Shown: positions 16,840-25,526 of the stretch, piece after piece
How positions within the stretch are numbered: position 1 is the stretch's first letter
How the letters are laid out: every line of letters starts with the position of its first letter
Assembly: GCA_019359285.1 (NCBI GenBank)
Contig: JAHHHQ010000058.1
Span: 21,034-85,033 of the forward strand
From: Nodosilinea sp. WJT8-NPBG4
Lineage (GTDB): Bacteria; Cyanobacteriota; Cyanobacteriia; Phormidesmidales; Phormidesmidaceae
Length of the DNA stretch: 64,000 nt
Reading direction: 5' to 3'
Program-made: the position numbers and the translations under genes
Notes under the pieces: model-generated
Told to the model about the DNA's origin: nothing
Databases searched by the model: none
What the model saw: the letters and a program-made list of their open reading frames with translations, nothing else

Positions 16840-17745
16840 CTAAAGCATCCCTTGATTCTCCTGGATTTTTTGCTCAATTAAAGGATCTGTCCAACCCTCT
16901 GGCTTCGTACTAGATGAGGGTTTCTCTAGGGACGTTTTTGCTGCTGAAGCTGCGCTACTGGCAGCATTTTTGGCTTTTTGAGATGTTTGATCGATGGTGT
17001 TTTTGATCGCAGGCTTTAGATCATCATTAATTGCTCTTTTGGCAGAATCTGTGACCCCGCGAACGTCTGCTTCATCAATCTTGCCTTTTACAGACTGGCT
17101 TACGCCACGAACGTCTGCTTCGTCGATTTTGCCTTGCACAGACTGGGTTACGCCGCGAACATCTGCTTCGTCAATTTTGCCTTTTACAGATTGGGTTACG
17201 CCACGAACATCTGCTTCATCAATTTTGCCCTGCACAGACTGGGTTACGCCACGAATATCTGCTTCGTCAATTTTGCCTTGAATAGATTGACTAACACCGC
17301 GGACATCCGCTTCGTTGATTTTCTGCTTTGCAGACTCAGCTAGCCCTTTGACATCGGTTTCATCAATCTTTGCTTTAACGCTATCAAGGGTGTCTCCAAC
17401 CTGATGGGTAACGCTTTCAGCCGCATCCTTGATTGAACCCGCCATATTTTCTACTTGGTGATCCATGCCTGTAGCGGCTTGATCACCAATGGCTGCACCT
17501 GCGATCGCGCCACCTACAGCGCCAATGGCTGCGCCCACTTTACCGCCCACCATTCTACCGACTACCGCGCCTGCAACACTACCACCGGTTGCGCCAACAG
17601 CTTTGGCTACGGTATGCTCACCGCTTTGCTTTTTTTCGGCTTCCTCTGTCTGCTCAGATTGGGTAGCAGGGAAGTCGGTGGCCTGAATTACAATCCTTTC
17701 TTCAGGCATTCCAGATGGATTTTGATTACTGCTTGTACTGGTCAT
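16840..17745 (-). CDS. Glycine-zipper protein with seven 16-residue repeats
   Basis: A 301-aa protein preceded by a strong AAGGAG. Residues 50-90 form a glycine-zipper membrane segment (GGSVAGAVVGRMVGGKVG then GAVGGAIAGAAIG). Residues 131-242 are seven consecutive 16-mers of consensus DVRGVTQSVQGKIDEA, followed by an Ala/Lys/Ser-rich helix. The repeats are amphipathic and hydrophilic, reminiscent of LEA/CsbD-like stress proteins, but the period is not the 11-mer of LEA group 3. A role in membrane or envelope protection under stress is inference. The coding DNA shows the same 48-bp period (17020-17355), so copy number may vary between strains. Confidence 0.75.
   Translation of the reverse strand: MTSTSSNQNPSGMPEERIVIQATDFPATQSEQTEEAEKKQSGEHTVAKAVGATGGSVAGAVVGRMVGGKVGAAIGAVGGAIAGAAIGDQAATGMDHQVENMAGSIKDAAESVTHQVGDTLDSVKAKIDETDVKGLAESAKQKINEADVRGVSQSIQGKIDEADIRGVTQSVQGKIDEADVRGVTQSVKGKIDEADVRGVTQSVQGKIDEADVRGVSQSVKGKIDEADVRGVTDSAKRAINDDLKPAIKNTIDQTSQKAKNAASSAASAAKTSLEKPSSSTKPEGWTDPLIEQKIQENQGML
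17020..17355 (-). repeat. Seven tandem 48-bp coding repeats
   Basis: The repeats encode residues 131-242 of the glycine-zipper protein. The plus strand shows recurring ACGAACGTCTGCTTCGTC and TTGGGTTACGCC words every 48 bp. The central copies are the most alike, as expected from unequal recombination; the outer ones have diverged. Confidence 0.85.
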
Positions 17746-18167
17746 GAAGCAAATTCTCCTTGAAAGATAACTTTCTCTTATTTCTATCTAGAGCCTATCA
17801 ATCAAGACCAAGCAATGTATCGTCTCAAGGATGAGTCTTTCTAGAAGCTATCTCAGCCAATGGTTATAGGCTTTGCTACCAATTTAGCCTCCTGATGCTC
17901 AACCAATCATTCCCTGACATTACCAATAGTTTCCAATGTTGATGTAGTAGGGATTCTGAAGGAATTAGGCCAGATGAACCCAAAATCTTAAGGGCTAATA
18001 AGCTTTATTAATGAATTCCGGGTTGATTGGAGCAGAACGAATGGGGCGATCGCTATGGTGGACGATCGCGTGCTTTGGCTCCACCGTTTGCACAGAGCCA
18101 CAAGTAGGGCGAGTTGACGCCATAGCCAGCTCGAGATCGCGGTTATGGGTGAATCGAACGTGACGAA
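17746..18167. other. Intergenic region
   Basis: No gene seen. It contains the leader of the glycine-zipper gene, including CGTCTCAAGGATGAGTCTTT at 17820-17839, which matches the recurring GTCTC/GAGAC motif class. Confidence 0.4.
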
Positions 18168-18347
18168 TGAGTTGCCAATTATTCTCTTAGAGCAGTTTCA
18201 GGCAATGAGCGCGGCAAATGGGAGCTAACGCCTTATGCCCAAGGGGAAACAATTCAGCTTAGTAGCGTTGACCTACAATTTCCTATTGAGCAGTTGTATG
18301 AAGATGTTGAGCTAGCTAACAATGCTGAGTCGTCAGGGGACTTTTAA
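18168..18347 (+). pseudogene. Remnant of a Uma2-type (PD-(D/E)XK-like) protein
   Basis: A forward frame without a usable start reads YSLRAVSGNERGKWELTPY, then QGETIQLSSVDLQFPIEQLY, and ends at the TAA at 18345. This resembles the C-terminal end of cyanobacterial Uma2-family proteins, which are abundant paralogues in these genomes. The upstream catalytic half is missing. Identification rests on about 45 codons. Confidence 0.45.
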
Positions 18348-18429
18348 CCCCCCTTTTTATAGCCGCTTGCGGCTTCCCATGAGGCAGGGGAGCAGCAGAT
18401 GGCTACAGCAAACCGCTTCTCAAACACTA

Positions 18430-18462
18430 AAAAGCCCTCCGTCAGGCTGGCGGAGGGCTTTT
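18430..18462 (-). terminator. Rho-independent terminator
   Basis: A 12-bp perfect stem (AAAAGCCCTCCG and complement) with a 9-nt loop lies 18 bp past the stop of the leftward 118-aa gene. On the minus strand the stem ends in TTTT. Confidence 0.85.
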
Positions 18463-18480
18463 GTCAGTATCGCAAGCAAT

Positions 18481-18837
18481 CTAATCCATCACAGAGGTGG
18501 TGGAGAGCACCCGCCGCTGGGAGCCCCGGCGAGAGCCACCGGCCATTTCATACTCAGGGCTGCGGCGACCATACTGAGCGGCCACCGCCGCCAGCATGCG
18601 TTCGGTTAGTTTAGAGAGGGCGGCTTCTTCAAGCAGCATGTCGTTATAGACCTGGTCTACATTAGAGAGCAAGCGGTTGTAGGTGGCAATTCTTTCGCGC
18701 ACGCGGTCAATACTATTGTTAAACTCTTGCACCGACATGCCGTAGCCCAGGTCAAGATCGGATGCGATCGCAGCCATGCTGGCCGCGCGCCGTTCGGCTT
18801 TTACTACTACTTGAGAACTACGCTTTTTGCGTGCCAT
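18481..18837 (-). CDS. Small helical hypothetical protein
   Basis: A 118-aa basic N-terminus (MARKKRSSQVVVKAERRAAS) is followed by a predicted long helix (residues 35-85) and an Arg/Ser-rich tail. There is no signal peptide. The gene has its own terminator and good codon use and looks like a conserved cyanobacterial family of unknown role. I do not recognise a domain. Confidence 0.7.
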   Translation of the reverse strand: MARKKRSSQVVVKAERRAASMAAIASDLDLGYGMSVQEFNNSIDRVRERIATYNRLLSNVDQVYNDMLLEEAALSKLTERMLAAVAAQYGRRSPEYEMAGGSRRGSQRRVLSTTSVMD

Positions 18838-19359
18838 GGTGATACCCCCTTAGGTAGCTGGTGAATAGTGTTGGTATGGCCGCCAACTCTTCTAAGGTAT
18901 TCATTGGAAACAGGCAAATATCACCGTGAAAATATCGAACTTTTAGTACTTTTTTAGAATTTCATCACCATTACTTTCAGTAGCTTTACGACCAAAAATT
19001 CTCTCTTGTAGGGGTGTAGGCGAAGCCAAGCCAGAAGTCTTATAGAGGGTAGGCTGCTCGAGTGAAAACCATTTCAGCTCGGCAGCAAACATAGATTGCA
19101 AACGTTTATACCCTCGTTGCACAGGCATAAAGCAACGCTAGATCGCAGGAAGCATAGATTGCAGCCGCTTATACATTTACAGCAAAGCTATAAAGCAACG
19201 CTGAAACCCTTTGAGTATTGATAATTCACGTTTATAGTTGAGTTGGTTAGATATAAGCTGTTGCTGCAATGCTTTAATGCCGAGCAAGTCTAGATTGAGC
19301 TTGGGCAGCAAAAGGCGAAAGATCTGAGCATAGTCGGCGTAGCAATAAGGTAAGCAGGC
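18838..19359. other. Intergenic region upstream of the NACHT gene
   Basis: No supported gene. A 61-codon leftward frame (18943-19128) overlaps the 50-bp direct repeat and is probably a by-product. The region is more AT-rich than the flanking genes. Confidence 0.4.
19090..19202. repeat. Two 50-bp direct repeats
   Basis: Copies at 19090-19139 and 19153-19202 share CATAGATTGC at their start and ATAAAGCAACGCT at their end with a diverged centre (63-bp spacing). They end about 160 bp before the NACHT start codon. Confidence 0.7.
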
Positions 19360-21576
19360 ATGGCATTGCTCGAAAGTGCGATCGGCGGAATTGCTGTAAC
19401 GGTGATAGAGACCACCCTTAAAGCTGGTGGAGCTGTGGCTGGCCAAATCAAAGGAGCCTACAACGAAACTCAGGCCAAGCAAAAAGCCCTTGAGGCAGCG
19501 CAAAACTATGTGCAGCGCTACGACCAGCGCCACTGCCAGGTCAAGGTCATGCCAGGGCTGATGAAGGAGCCGCTGCCCTTGGAAGACATCTACACCGCTG
19601 TCAAACTGCTAGACGACAGGAGCATCCAATACTTTGCCGCTGTGGATGATTTGGAAGCCACCTACCGCGCCAAGGGTAGACGCAGTTTTGGATTTAGCGA
19701 ATCTCCACGACAAGACGGCATTCAAGTCGCCAATAATGAGCAATACCTGATGGTGCTGGGTGGCCCTGGCATTGGCAAATCGACCTTTCTACGAAAAATT
19801 GGGCTAGAGGCGCTGCGCAAGAATGGGCAGATTCAGCGCGGCTGCATTCCGGTACTCATTGAGCTAAAGGAACTGCGGGATGAAGCCATTGACCTCAAGC
19901 AAAAGATCGCCGCTGAGTTTGCCACCTGTGGTTTTCCAGAGGCAGAAGCCTTTGCCGGAGCCTCATTAGCTCAAGGCAAGCTGCTAGTGCTGCTGGATGG
20001 GCTAGACGAAGTGCCCACCCAAAACCTCAACCGCGTAGTGGAGCACATCGAAACTTTTGTCGATGCTCACAGCAATAATGCCTTTGTGGCCTCTTGCCGC
20101 ATTGCTGCCTATCGCGGTAGCCACGGTATATGCTTTAAGTGCTTTACCGATGTCACCCTAGCAGAGTTTGACGACGAGCAAATTGAACAATTTATTCGCC
20201 GCTGGTTTCGCTCGGCCCTCGACTTAGAGAGCGGCACTGCCGATAAATATTGGGAGCTGCTGCAAAAAAACGAAAACAAAGCCACCAAAGAGCTAGCCCA
20301 AACCCCTCTGCTGCTGACCTTTTTGTGCCTAGTTTATGACCGGCAGCAAACGCTTCCTACCCAGCGCAGCGCTCTCTACGGCAAGGCTCTAGATATTTTG
20401 CTGTCTGAGTGGTCCGCCCAAAAGCGCCTAGAGCAAGACCCCATTTACGAGGGCTTTCACCCAGACTTAGAAAAGGTGCTGCTGGCCCAAATTGCTTATA
20501 ACAGCTTTGAGCAAGACCAGCTTTTCTTTCTCAAAGACGACATTACCTACCGCATTGGCAAGTTTTTGGAAGATACCTTAAATGTTTCCAAACACCTTGA
20601 TGGGGCCTCTGTTCTACGGGCCATTGAGCGCCAACAGGGTGTTCTGGTCGAGCGAGCAACTGATATCTACTCGTTTTCTCACCTAACATTGCAAGAATAT
20701 CTCACCGCATTCCATATCAAGGAAGAGGGGTTAGATACAGAACTGATTGTCTGCCACTTAGCCGATGAACGCTGGCGAGAGGTGTTTTTGCTGGTGACAG
20801 GGTTACTAGGCAATAAAGCCATTGAGTTCTTAACGGCCATCGAAGTAACGGCTCGTATCTACATCGAGACGTATCCAAAACTGATCGCGTTAATTCAATG
20901 GGCTAATACCAGCACTGTAGATTCAAGAGGACAATATAAACCTGTCGTCAAACGAGCGACTGCTATCGCCATCTACAGCGCCATCTACAGCGCCAGCGCC
21001 ATGGACATCGATATTTACAGCGCCCTTGACAGCGCCAGCGCCAGTGCCAGTGCTATCTACAGCGCCATCGATACCGCCAGCGCCAGCGCCATCGACAGCG
21101 CTATCTACAGCGCCAGCGCCAGCGCCATTACCATCAACATCGCCATCGACATCGCCAGAGCTAGTGACACTGACATCGCCAGAGCTAGTGACATAGACAT
21201 CGCCATCGCCAGCGCCATCGACAGCGCTAGTGACATCGACATTGACAGCGCCAGCGCCAGCATTTTTGTTGCAATATTTAGCAATCCCAAATTTGCAGAA
21301 CTACCGAATCAGCTAGAGCATATGGCTCAAACCATGCCTGACAGAGATGCACCAGGTAGTGCCTGGCAAAATTGGGCTGATGAGCTAGAAACCCTGTGGC
21401 TAGACGCCCTTGACATTACCCAAGAAAATCTGACCTTTGACAGGGCAGAAGCAGAAGCCCTGCAAAATTATCTCTACGCCATAGAGCTTTTGCTGCGGTG
21501 CAAAGCTTCCGCTGTGCGCATACCCAAACAAGCCTGGGCCGAGCTGGAAGATCGCTTACTCACTTACCCCAGCTAA
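19360..21576 (+). CDS. NACHT-domain NTPase with dipeptide-repeat region
   Basis: A 738-aa STAND-type ATPase. Residues 1-35 include a Gly/Ala-rich helix; the NACHT core has Walker A GGPGIGKST (134-142), Walker B LLVLLDGLDEVP (208-219), a sensor Arg in SCRIAAYRG (about 247), TPLLLTFLCLVY (about 313-324) and the winged-helix signature SHLTLQEYL (about 442-450). Residues 534-633 are fifty consecutive dipeptides of the form (I/S/T/R/L/M)-(A/D/Y/N/T), followed by a C-terminal helical domain with LLLRCKASAVRI and a Trp/Glu motif found in cyanobacterial NACHT proteins. Bacterial NACHT proteins are known antiphage NLR relatives; such a role here is inference. It stands alone, with no effector gene beside it, so any effector must be internal. 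Confidence 0.9.
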   Translation: MALLESAIGGIAVTVIETTLKAGGAVAGQIKGAYNETQAKQKALEAAQNYVQRYDQRHCQVKVMPGLMKEPLPLEDIYTAVKLLDDRSIQYFAAVDDLEATYRAKGRRSFGFSESPRQDGIQVANNEQYLMVLGGPGIGKSTFLRKIGLEALRKNGQIQRGCIPVLIELKELRDEAIDLKQKIAAEFATCGFPEAEAFAGASLAQGKLLVLLDGLDEVPTQNLNRVVEHIETFVDAHSNNAFVASCRIAAYRGSHGICFKCFTDVTLAEFDDEQIEQFIRRWFRSALDLESGTADKYWELLQKNENKATKELAQTPLLLTFLCLVYDRQQTLPTQRSALYGKALDILLSEWSAQKRLEQDPIYEGFHPDLEKVLLAQIAYNSFEQDQLFFLKDDITYRIGKFLEDTLNVSKHLDGASVLRAIERQQGVLVERATDIYSFSHLTLQEYLTAFHIKEEGLDTELIVCHLADERWREVFLLVTGLLGNKAIEFLTAIEVTARIYIETYPKLIALIQWANTSTVDSRGQYKPVVKRATAIAIYSAIYSASAMDIDIYSALDSASASASAIYSAIDTASASAIDSAIYSASASAITINIAIDIARASDTDIARASDIDIAIASAIDSASDIDIDSASASIFVAIFSNPKFAELPNQLEHMAQTMPDRDAPGSAWQNWADELETLWLDALDITQENLTFDRAEAEALQNYLYAIELLLRCKASAVRIPKQAWAELEDRLLTYPS
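20959..21258 (+). repeat. Hexanucleotide coding repeat (fifty units)
   Basis: Exactly 300 bp in which odd codons are mostly ATC/AGC/AGT and even codons GCC/GAC/TAC, consensus A-K-C-K-M-C. Longer internal motifs (AGCGCCATCGACAGCGCC) recur. The unit is a multiple of three, so slippage would change length without breaking the frame. Confidence 0.9.
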
Positions 21577-21815
21577 CACAGAGGCACCCGGTAAAATTAA
21601 AGCACTACGCCCTCTGGTAAACTCTATCGCCGAGACCAAAGTTGTCGGCATTACGCATAATTGTCATTGCGAGTCTAGTCGGCGCTGATACACCGCATGG
21701 TGCCGGAACAATAGCGAAACTGAGGAAATCGAATTAGAAAAAGGAAGATGATGGAGTTCCACAATGAGCAGGTGCAGATCTGATTCCTGAATCTTTTTAA
21801 TTGAGAATGTTGCCC

Positions 21816-22715
21816 ATGGATCGAACTGTCTCAGTGCTTGACCATCGGGAGATGAATCCAACAGAAGGATTGCTGCCCCAACCAGCGGTATTAACCAGCT
21901 CCGGCTGGGACGGCATTCACCTAGAGCTGTATCAGCAGCCGAAGTTTTCTATCGCAGACCATCAGCACACCCTGCACGCGATCGCCCTAGGCTTCCCTAA
22001 TGCATCGGGCCAGACGCCCACTGGGTATCGCTGGCTAGACGGCAAGCGCCACCGAGAAGATCGCCCATCAGGCGGCATTGCGGTTATTCCGGCCGGCATT
22101 ACCCACCGCTGTAGCTGGGATAGCGCGGCACAATTCATTGTGCTGGCGCTGGAGCCCGACCTGCTGCAACAAATGGGGCAGGATTGGGTGAAGGCCGATC
22201 GCATTGAGCTGAGGCCACAGTTTATGGAAGCTAGCGATGGGTTGATTACCACGGTAATGTCGACGTTCAAAACCGAGGCCGAATTGGGTGGTCTAGGCAG
22301 CCCACTTCTAGTAGATAGCCTAAAAACAACCTTAGCCATTCATCTGCTGCGCCACTACTGCACCACACAGCCTCGACTGGCCAGCATTACCGGGGGGTTA
22401 TCTCAGGCGCAGCGAAATCAGGTTAAGGCCTATGTTGACGCCCACCTACACCAGGAGCTGACGCTAGTAGAGCTAGCCGCGATCGCCCGACTGAGCCCAG
22501 CCTACTTTGCCCGCCTGTTCAAGCACAGCGAAGGCATCACCCCGCACCAATACATTCTGCAACGGCGGGTTGAACGTGCCCAGTTTTGGCTACGGCACAG
22601 CCCCTTAGGCCTTGCCGAGATTGCCGCCAAGGTTGGCTTTTGCGATCAAAGTCATCTGACTCGCTGGTTCAAACGCCTGGCGGGAGCTACCCCAACCCAG
22701 TTTCGCCAACGTTGA
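21816..22715 (+). CDS. AraC-family transcriptional regulator
   Basis: About 299 aa. The C-terminal 100 residues contain two helix-turn-helix motifs: LVELAAIARLSPAYFARLFK and GLAEIAAKVGFCDQSHLTRW followed by FKRLAGATPTQFRQR, the classic AraC signature. The N-terminal part is a cupin-like sensing domain (IPAGITHRCSWD). Upstream in-frame starts at 21801 (TTG) and 21807 (ATG) exist; 21816 is one of three equally plausible starts. It is 90 bp before the dienelactone hydrolase-like gene in the same direction and may control it or be co-transcribed. Inducer unknown. Confidence 0.88.
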   Translation: MDRTVSVLDHREMNPTEGLLPQPAVLTSSGWDGIHLELYQQPKFSIADHQHTLHAIALGFPNASGQTPTGYRWLDGKRHREDRPSGGIAVIPAGITHRCSWDSAAQFIVLALEPDLLQQMGQDWVKADRIELRPQFMEASDGLITTVMSTFKTEAELGGLGSPLLVDSLKTTLAIHLLRHYCTTQPRLASITGGLSQAQRNQVKAYVDAHLHQELTLVELAAIARLSPAYFARLFKHSEGITPHQYILQRRVERAQFWLRHSPLGLAEIAAKVGFCDQSHLTRWFKRLAGATPTQFRQR

Positions 22716-22808
22716 TCGCAAGAATGTCCTAAAGGTTCACCGCTTTGTTCTAGAGCTTGGCCCAGCCAACTTTCTAAGCTGGCCATAATGCTTTCTAGAG
22801 AACCTACT

Positions 22809-23558
22809 ATGCCGGTTGAACAAGCTGATGTCACCGTGGCCACCCCCGATGGCCACATGCCCGCTTTTTTGTGCAAACCAACGCGATCGGGCCGTTTCCC
22901 GGCTGTTTTGCTGCTGATGGAAGGCTTTGGCTTAACCGCCCATATTCGCGAAGTGGCGACCCGGATAGCTGAGGAAGGCTATGTGGTGCTGGCCCCAGAT
23001 TTGTATTACCGCGAATCGGCCGACCATACCTTTGGCTACGACCAAGTCACCGCCGCGATGGACATGATGTGGCAGCTGGATTTTGGCCAGCCGATTGAGG
23101 CCGACCTTAAGGCCGCGATCGCCTATCTCAAATCGCGCCCCGACGTCGACCGCATTGGCGTCACCGGATTTTGTCTAGGAGGAGGGCTGAGCTTTCTCGC
23201 CGCCTGCCGCTTTTCAGCCGATATTGCCGCCGCTGCCCCGTTTTACGGCATGGTGCTAGATGAGTGGATCGACGCGGTGCAAGACATTACTGTGCCGATG
23301 CTGTTGTTTTTTGGCGGTCAAGATCCATTTATTGGGGGCGATCGCGTGCGGCAAATCGAGACTCGGTTCCAGCAGCTTGGCAAAACCTACACCCTACAGC
23401 TGTACCCAGACGCCAATCACGGTTTCTTTTGCCATGAGCGAGAATCCTACCATCCCGCCGCCGCTAAGCACGCCTGGCAAACACTGATGGACTTTTTTCA
23501 GCAGCACTTAAAGCCGTCGCTATGTTCCAACCAAAATGATGCAACCTCACTGTTGTAG
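22809..23558 (+). CDS. Dienelactone hydrolase family protein
   Basis: An alpha/beta hydrolase of 249 aa. The catalytic set of dienelactone hydrolases is present: nucleophile Cys in GVTGFCLGGG, Asp in FFGGQDPFIG, His in DANHGFFCHE. The family opens dienelactones or related lactones and esters in aromatic degradation; many members have other substrates. The frame is open from an ATG at 22788, seven codons upstream. Its stop overlaps the stop of the convergent MFS gene by 12 bp. The upstream AraC gene is the likely regulator. Confidence 0.88.
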   Translation: MPVEQADVTVATPDGHMPAFLCKPTRSGRFPAVLLLMEGFGLTAHIREVATRIAEEGYVVLAPDLYYRESADHTFGYDQVTAAMDMMWQLDFGQPIEADLKAAIAYLKSRPDVDRIGVTGFCLGGGLSFLAACRFSADIAAAAPFYGMVLDEWIDAVQDITVPMLLFFGGQDPFIGGDRVRQIETRFQQLGKTYTLQLYPDANHGFFCHERESYHPAAAKHAWQTLMDFFQQHLKPSLCSNQNDATSLL

Positions 23559-24878
23559 AGCCTCAATTTCGACATTCTCTGCGTAGCGCCTTTGATAGGT
23601 CACTGACAGATTGCGGTAAGCGCGCGATCGCATCGCCAGCACCGTTACCACCAGCCCCACGCAGCCGGTCAACGTAAACAACAGGGCAATGCCGCGATCG
23701 GTGCCGGTGCCAAACCAGGAACCAATTAAATCAACCCCGGCCCCAGTGGTCATAAAGGGAATAAACAAAAATTGGGCGATCGGGCCAATCATAAATGCGG
23801 TGAGCGGAGAAGCCGCCTGCTCAATACTTTGGGCAAAGCCAAACACCCGTCCCTGACGCTCCAGCGGAATCATCGTTTGCAAAATCAGTTGTTCCGATGC
23901 TTCAACCACAGGAATCAAGCATAGGTATACAAATAAACCTACCCCCAGCAAAATAATCGACGGCTGAATCGTGAAACCCATCGCGACTATCCACATCACA
24001 ATGTTGGATAGAAACATGGTTTGCAGAGGGCTTTTGCCCAAGCCAAATCGGGCGACCGCCAACCCGCCGACAATAAACCCTAAACTCAAGACCCCCCACA
24101 CAATGCCCCAAACCTGCACCGACACCAGAGATAGCCCGTAGGCATCCATCAGCGACATAAAAACGCCGCCCAAAAAGTTGTTGAAGCAGTTAAAGAAAAT
24201 CAGCGCAAACAAACCCGGCACCAGACGAATCACCTGAATTGTGCCTTGAATATCAATGTGATCAGGTTTCGCCCCGGTCTGAATAATTCGCTGTTCAGGA
24301 ATAGCAATAGTACACAAATGGAGAATGGTCAGAACGCTGAGCGCGATCGCAATCACCAGCATCCAGTACATACCCAAAAACCCGATCGCCAGCCCGCTCA
24401 TAACCGAGGCCGCCAAAAAAGCCACCCCATTGACGGTGCCCACCAGGCCATTGGCTTTGTCCCTTCCTGACTCAGGAATCAGCACCGTTACCAGAGTTGG
24501 CAGAGCAATGGTGCGCAGGTTGCCGGCGATCGCCCCCATCAGCGCCAAAACAATAAATCCCCACAGAATAGGGCTAGACGCGTCGGCAAAAACAGCCGCT
24601 GGCGTAGACACATAAATTAGATAAGCGAGAGCATACATCACCAGCGAAACAATGCTGGAAATCAGCAGGGCTGTTTTTTTACGGTAGCGATCGACCAGCG
24701 AACCCAAGAAAAAGCCGGAAACAGCGACGGTGACCAGATATATCCCGGCCATTACCGAGGTGGCCAGCACCGACTGAGTTTGCAGGTAAACCCAAAACGT
24801 GATCCCAAACCAAACTAAGGTGTTGGTCAGGATCGCCACCAATGAGTTCGCCAAAATGACATAGAAAACGGGTTTCAT
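23547..24878 (-). CDS. MFS transporter
   Basis: A 443-aa integral membrane protein with about twelve hydrophobic segments. The loop 2-3 signature is recognisable in GFFLGSLVDRYRKKTALL, the usual major-facilitator G-D-R motif, and a second copy-like loop appears after the central loop. The central cytosolic loop (about 195-215) contains the charged IPEQRIIQTGAKPDHIDIQG. The overall pattern is that of the drug/solute exporter-like MFS_3 group. Substrate cannot be read from sequence. The leader contains GACTCGAATAAGAC and GTGAGACAG, members of the recurring AGAC/GTCT motif class. Confidence 0.88.
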   Translation of the reverse strand: MKPVFYVILANSLVAILTNTLVWFGITFWVYLQTQSVLATSVMAGIYLVTVAVSGFFLGSLVDRYRKKTALLISSIVSLVMYALAYLIYVSTPAAVFADASSPILWGFIVLALMGAIAGNLRTIALPTLVTVLIPESGRDKANGLVGTVNGVAFLAASVMSGLAIGFLGMYWMLVIAIALSVLTILHLCTIAIPEQRIIQTGAKPDHIDIQGTIQVIRLVPGLFALIFFNCFNNFLGGVFMSLMDAYGLSLVSVQVWGIVWGVLSLGFIVGGLAVARFGLGKSPLQTMFLSNIVMWIVAMGFTIQPSIILLGVGLFVYLCLIPVVEASEQLILQTMIPLERQGRVFGFAQSIEQAASPLTAFMIGPIAQFLFIPFMTTGAGVDLIGSWFGTGTDRGIALLFTLTGCVGLVVTVLAMRSRAYRNLSVTYQRRYAENVEIEALQQ

Positions 24879-25526
24879 TTAATCTTCTTCACACCACCTA
24901 CGATTTAAATTGTGTCAGTCAGGGCTGCAACTAAGTTTGACTCGAATAAGACAAGGGGTGAGACAGACGGTCTTTGCCCAAGAGCATTGAAGCAATCAAC
25001 CTGGATCTAGCATCACACCGCTCCTGACCTGGTTTTTGCGAATCTATCAAAGCATCAATAACAAGTTTGTAGCATGCATACTACATCATAGTGCGGCAAG
25101 TTCCCTTGCCCCTTGGCAAAGGTGGAAGGGTGCTAAAGTCCCTCTCCCATCCTGGGAGAGGGATTTAGGGAGAGGGCAAACCTCAGCAGAGAGTAAGCCG
25201 CCTCTCGCTAGCTCTACCCTCCATCCCCCGACCCCTTCCTCCCAAGCTGGGAGGAAGGGGAGCCGGCACCCTCAAAGTTCCTCTCCTATCCAGGAAGCGG
25301 AGAAGAGGACAGCCCAAAATTACCCGCACGGGTAATTAGCAATGCCCTTCAGCAGCGCCTAGGATTTTGTCATGAAATGCTTACAGGGAAACGCATCATT
25401 CCCTGCTTGAGGGCCGCTTCAGCCAAGCCTTTCTGCATCTACAGCCCTAGCCCACCCCAAAAGCTTTTATCACCTCTCCCCTCAACAAAAGCCTCGGGGA
25501 ACTTGCCCACCCAAGGAGATTTTTCC
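24879..25526. other. Intergenic region with repeat element
   Basis: No supported gene. The right half (25125-25315) is a composite of two G/C-rich palindromes listed separately; a 99-codon frame across it is an artefact of the repeat. Confidence 0.5.
25125..25315. repeat. Composite palindromic intergenic repeat, copy 1
   Basis: The first palindrome is CCCTCTCCCA-TCC-TGGGAGAGGG (about 25140-25162), then a spacer, then CCCCTTCCTCCCA-AGC-TGGGAGGAAGGGG followed by AGCCGG and CTCAAAG. The same order of words CCCCTTC..GAAGGGGAGCCGG..CTCAAAG..CCTCTCC recurs at 29245-29340. Confidence 0.75.

Noticed and set aside
18943..19128. 61-codon leftward frame
   Set aside because: Overlaps the 50-bp direct repeat; similar peptides appear in the second repeat with a stop, consistent with a duplicated non-coding segment.
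25036..25335. 99-codon forward frame
   Set aside because: It runs across the composite palindromic repeat and is a by-product of it.
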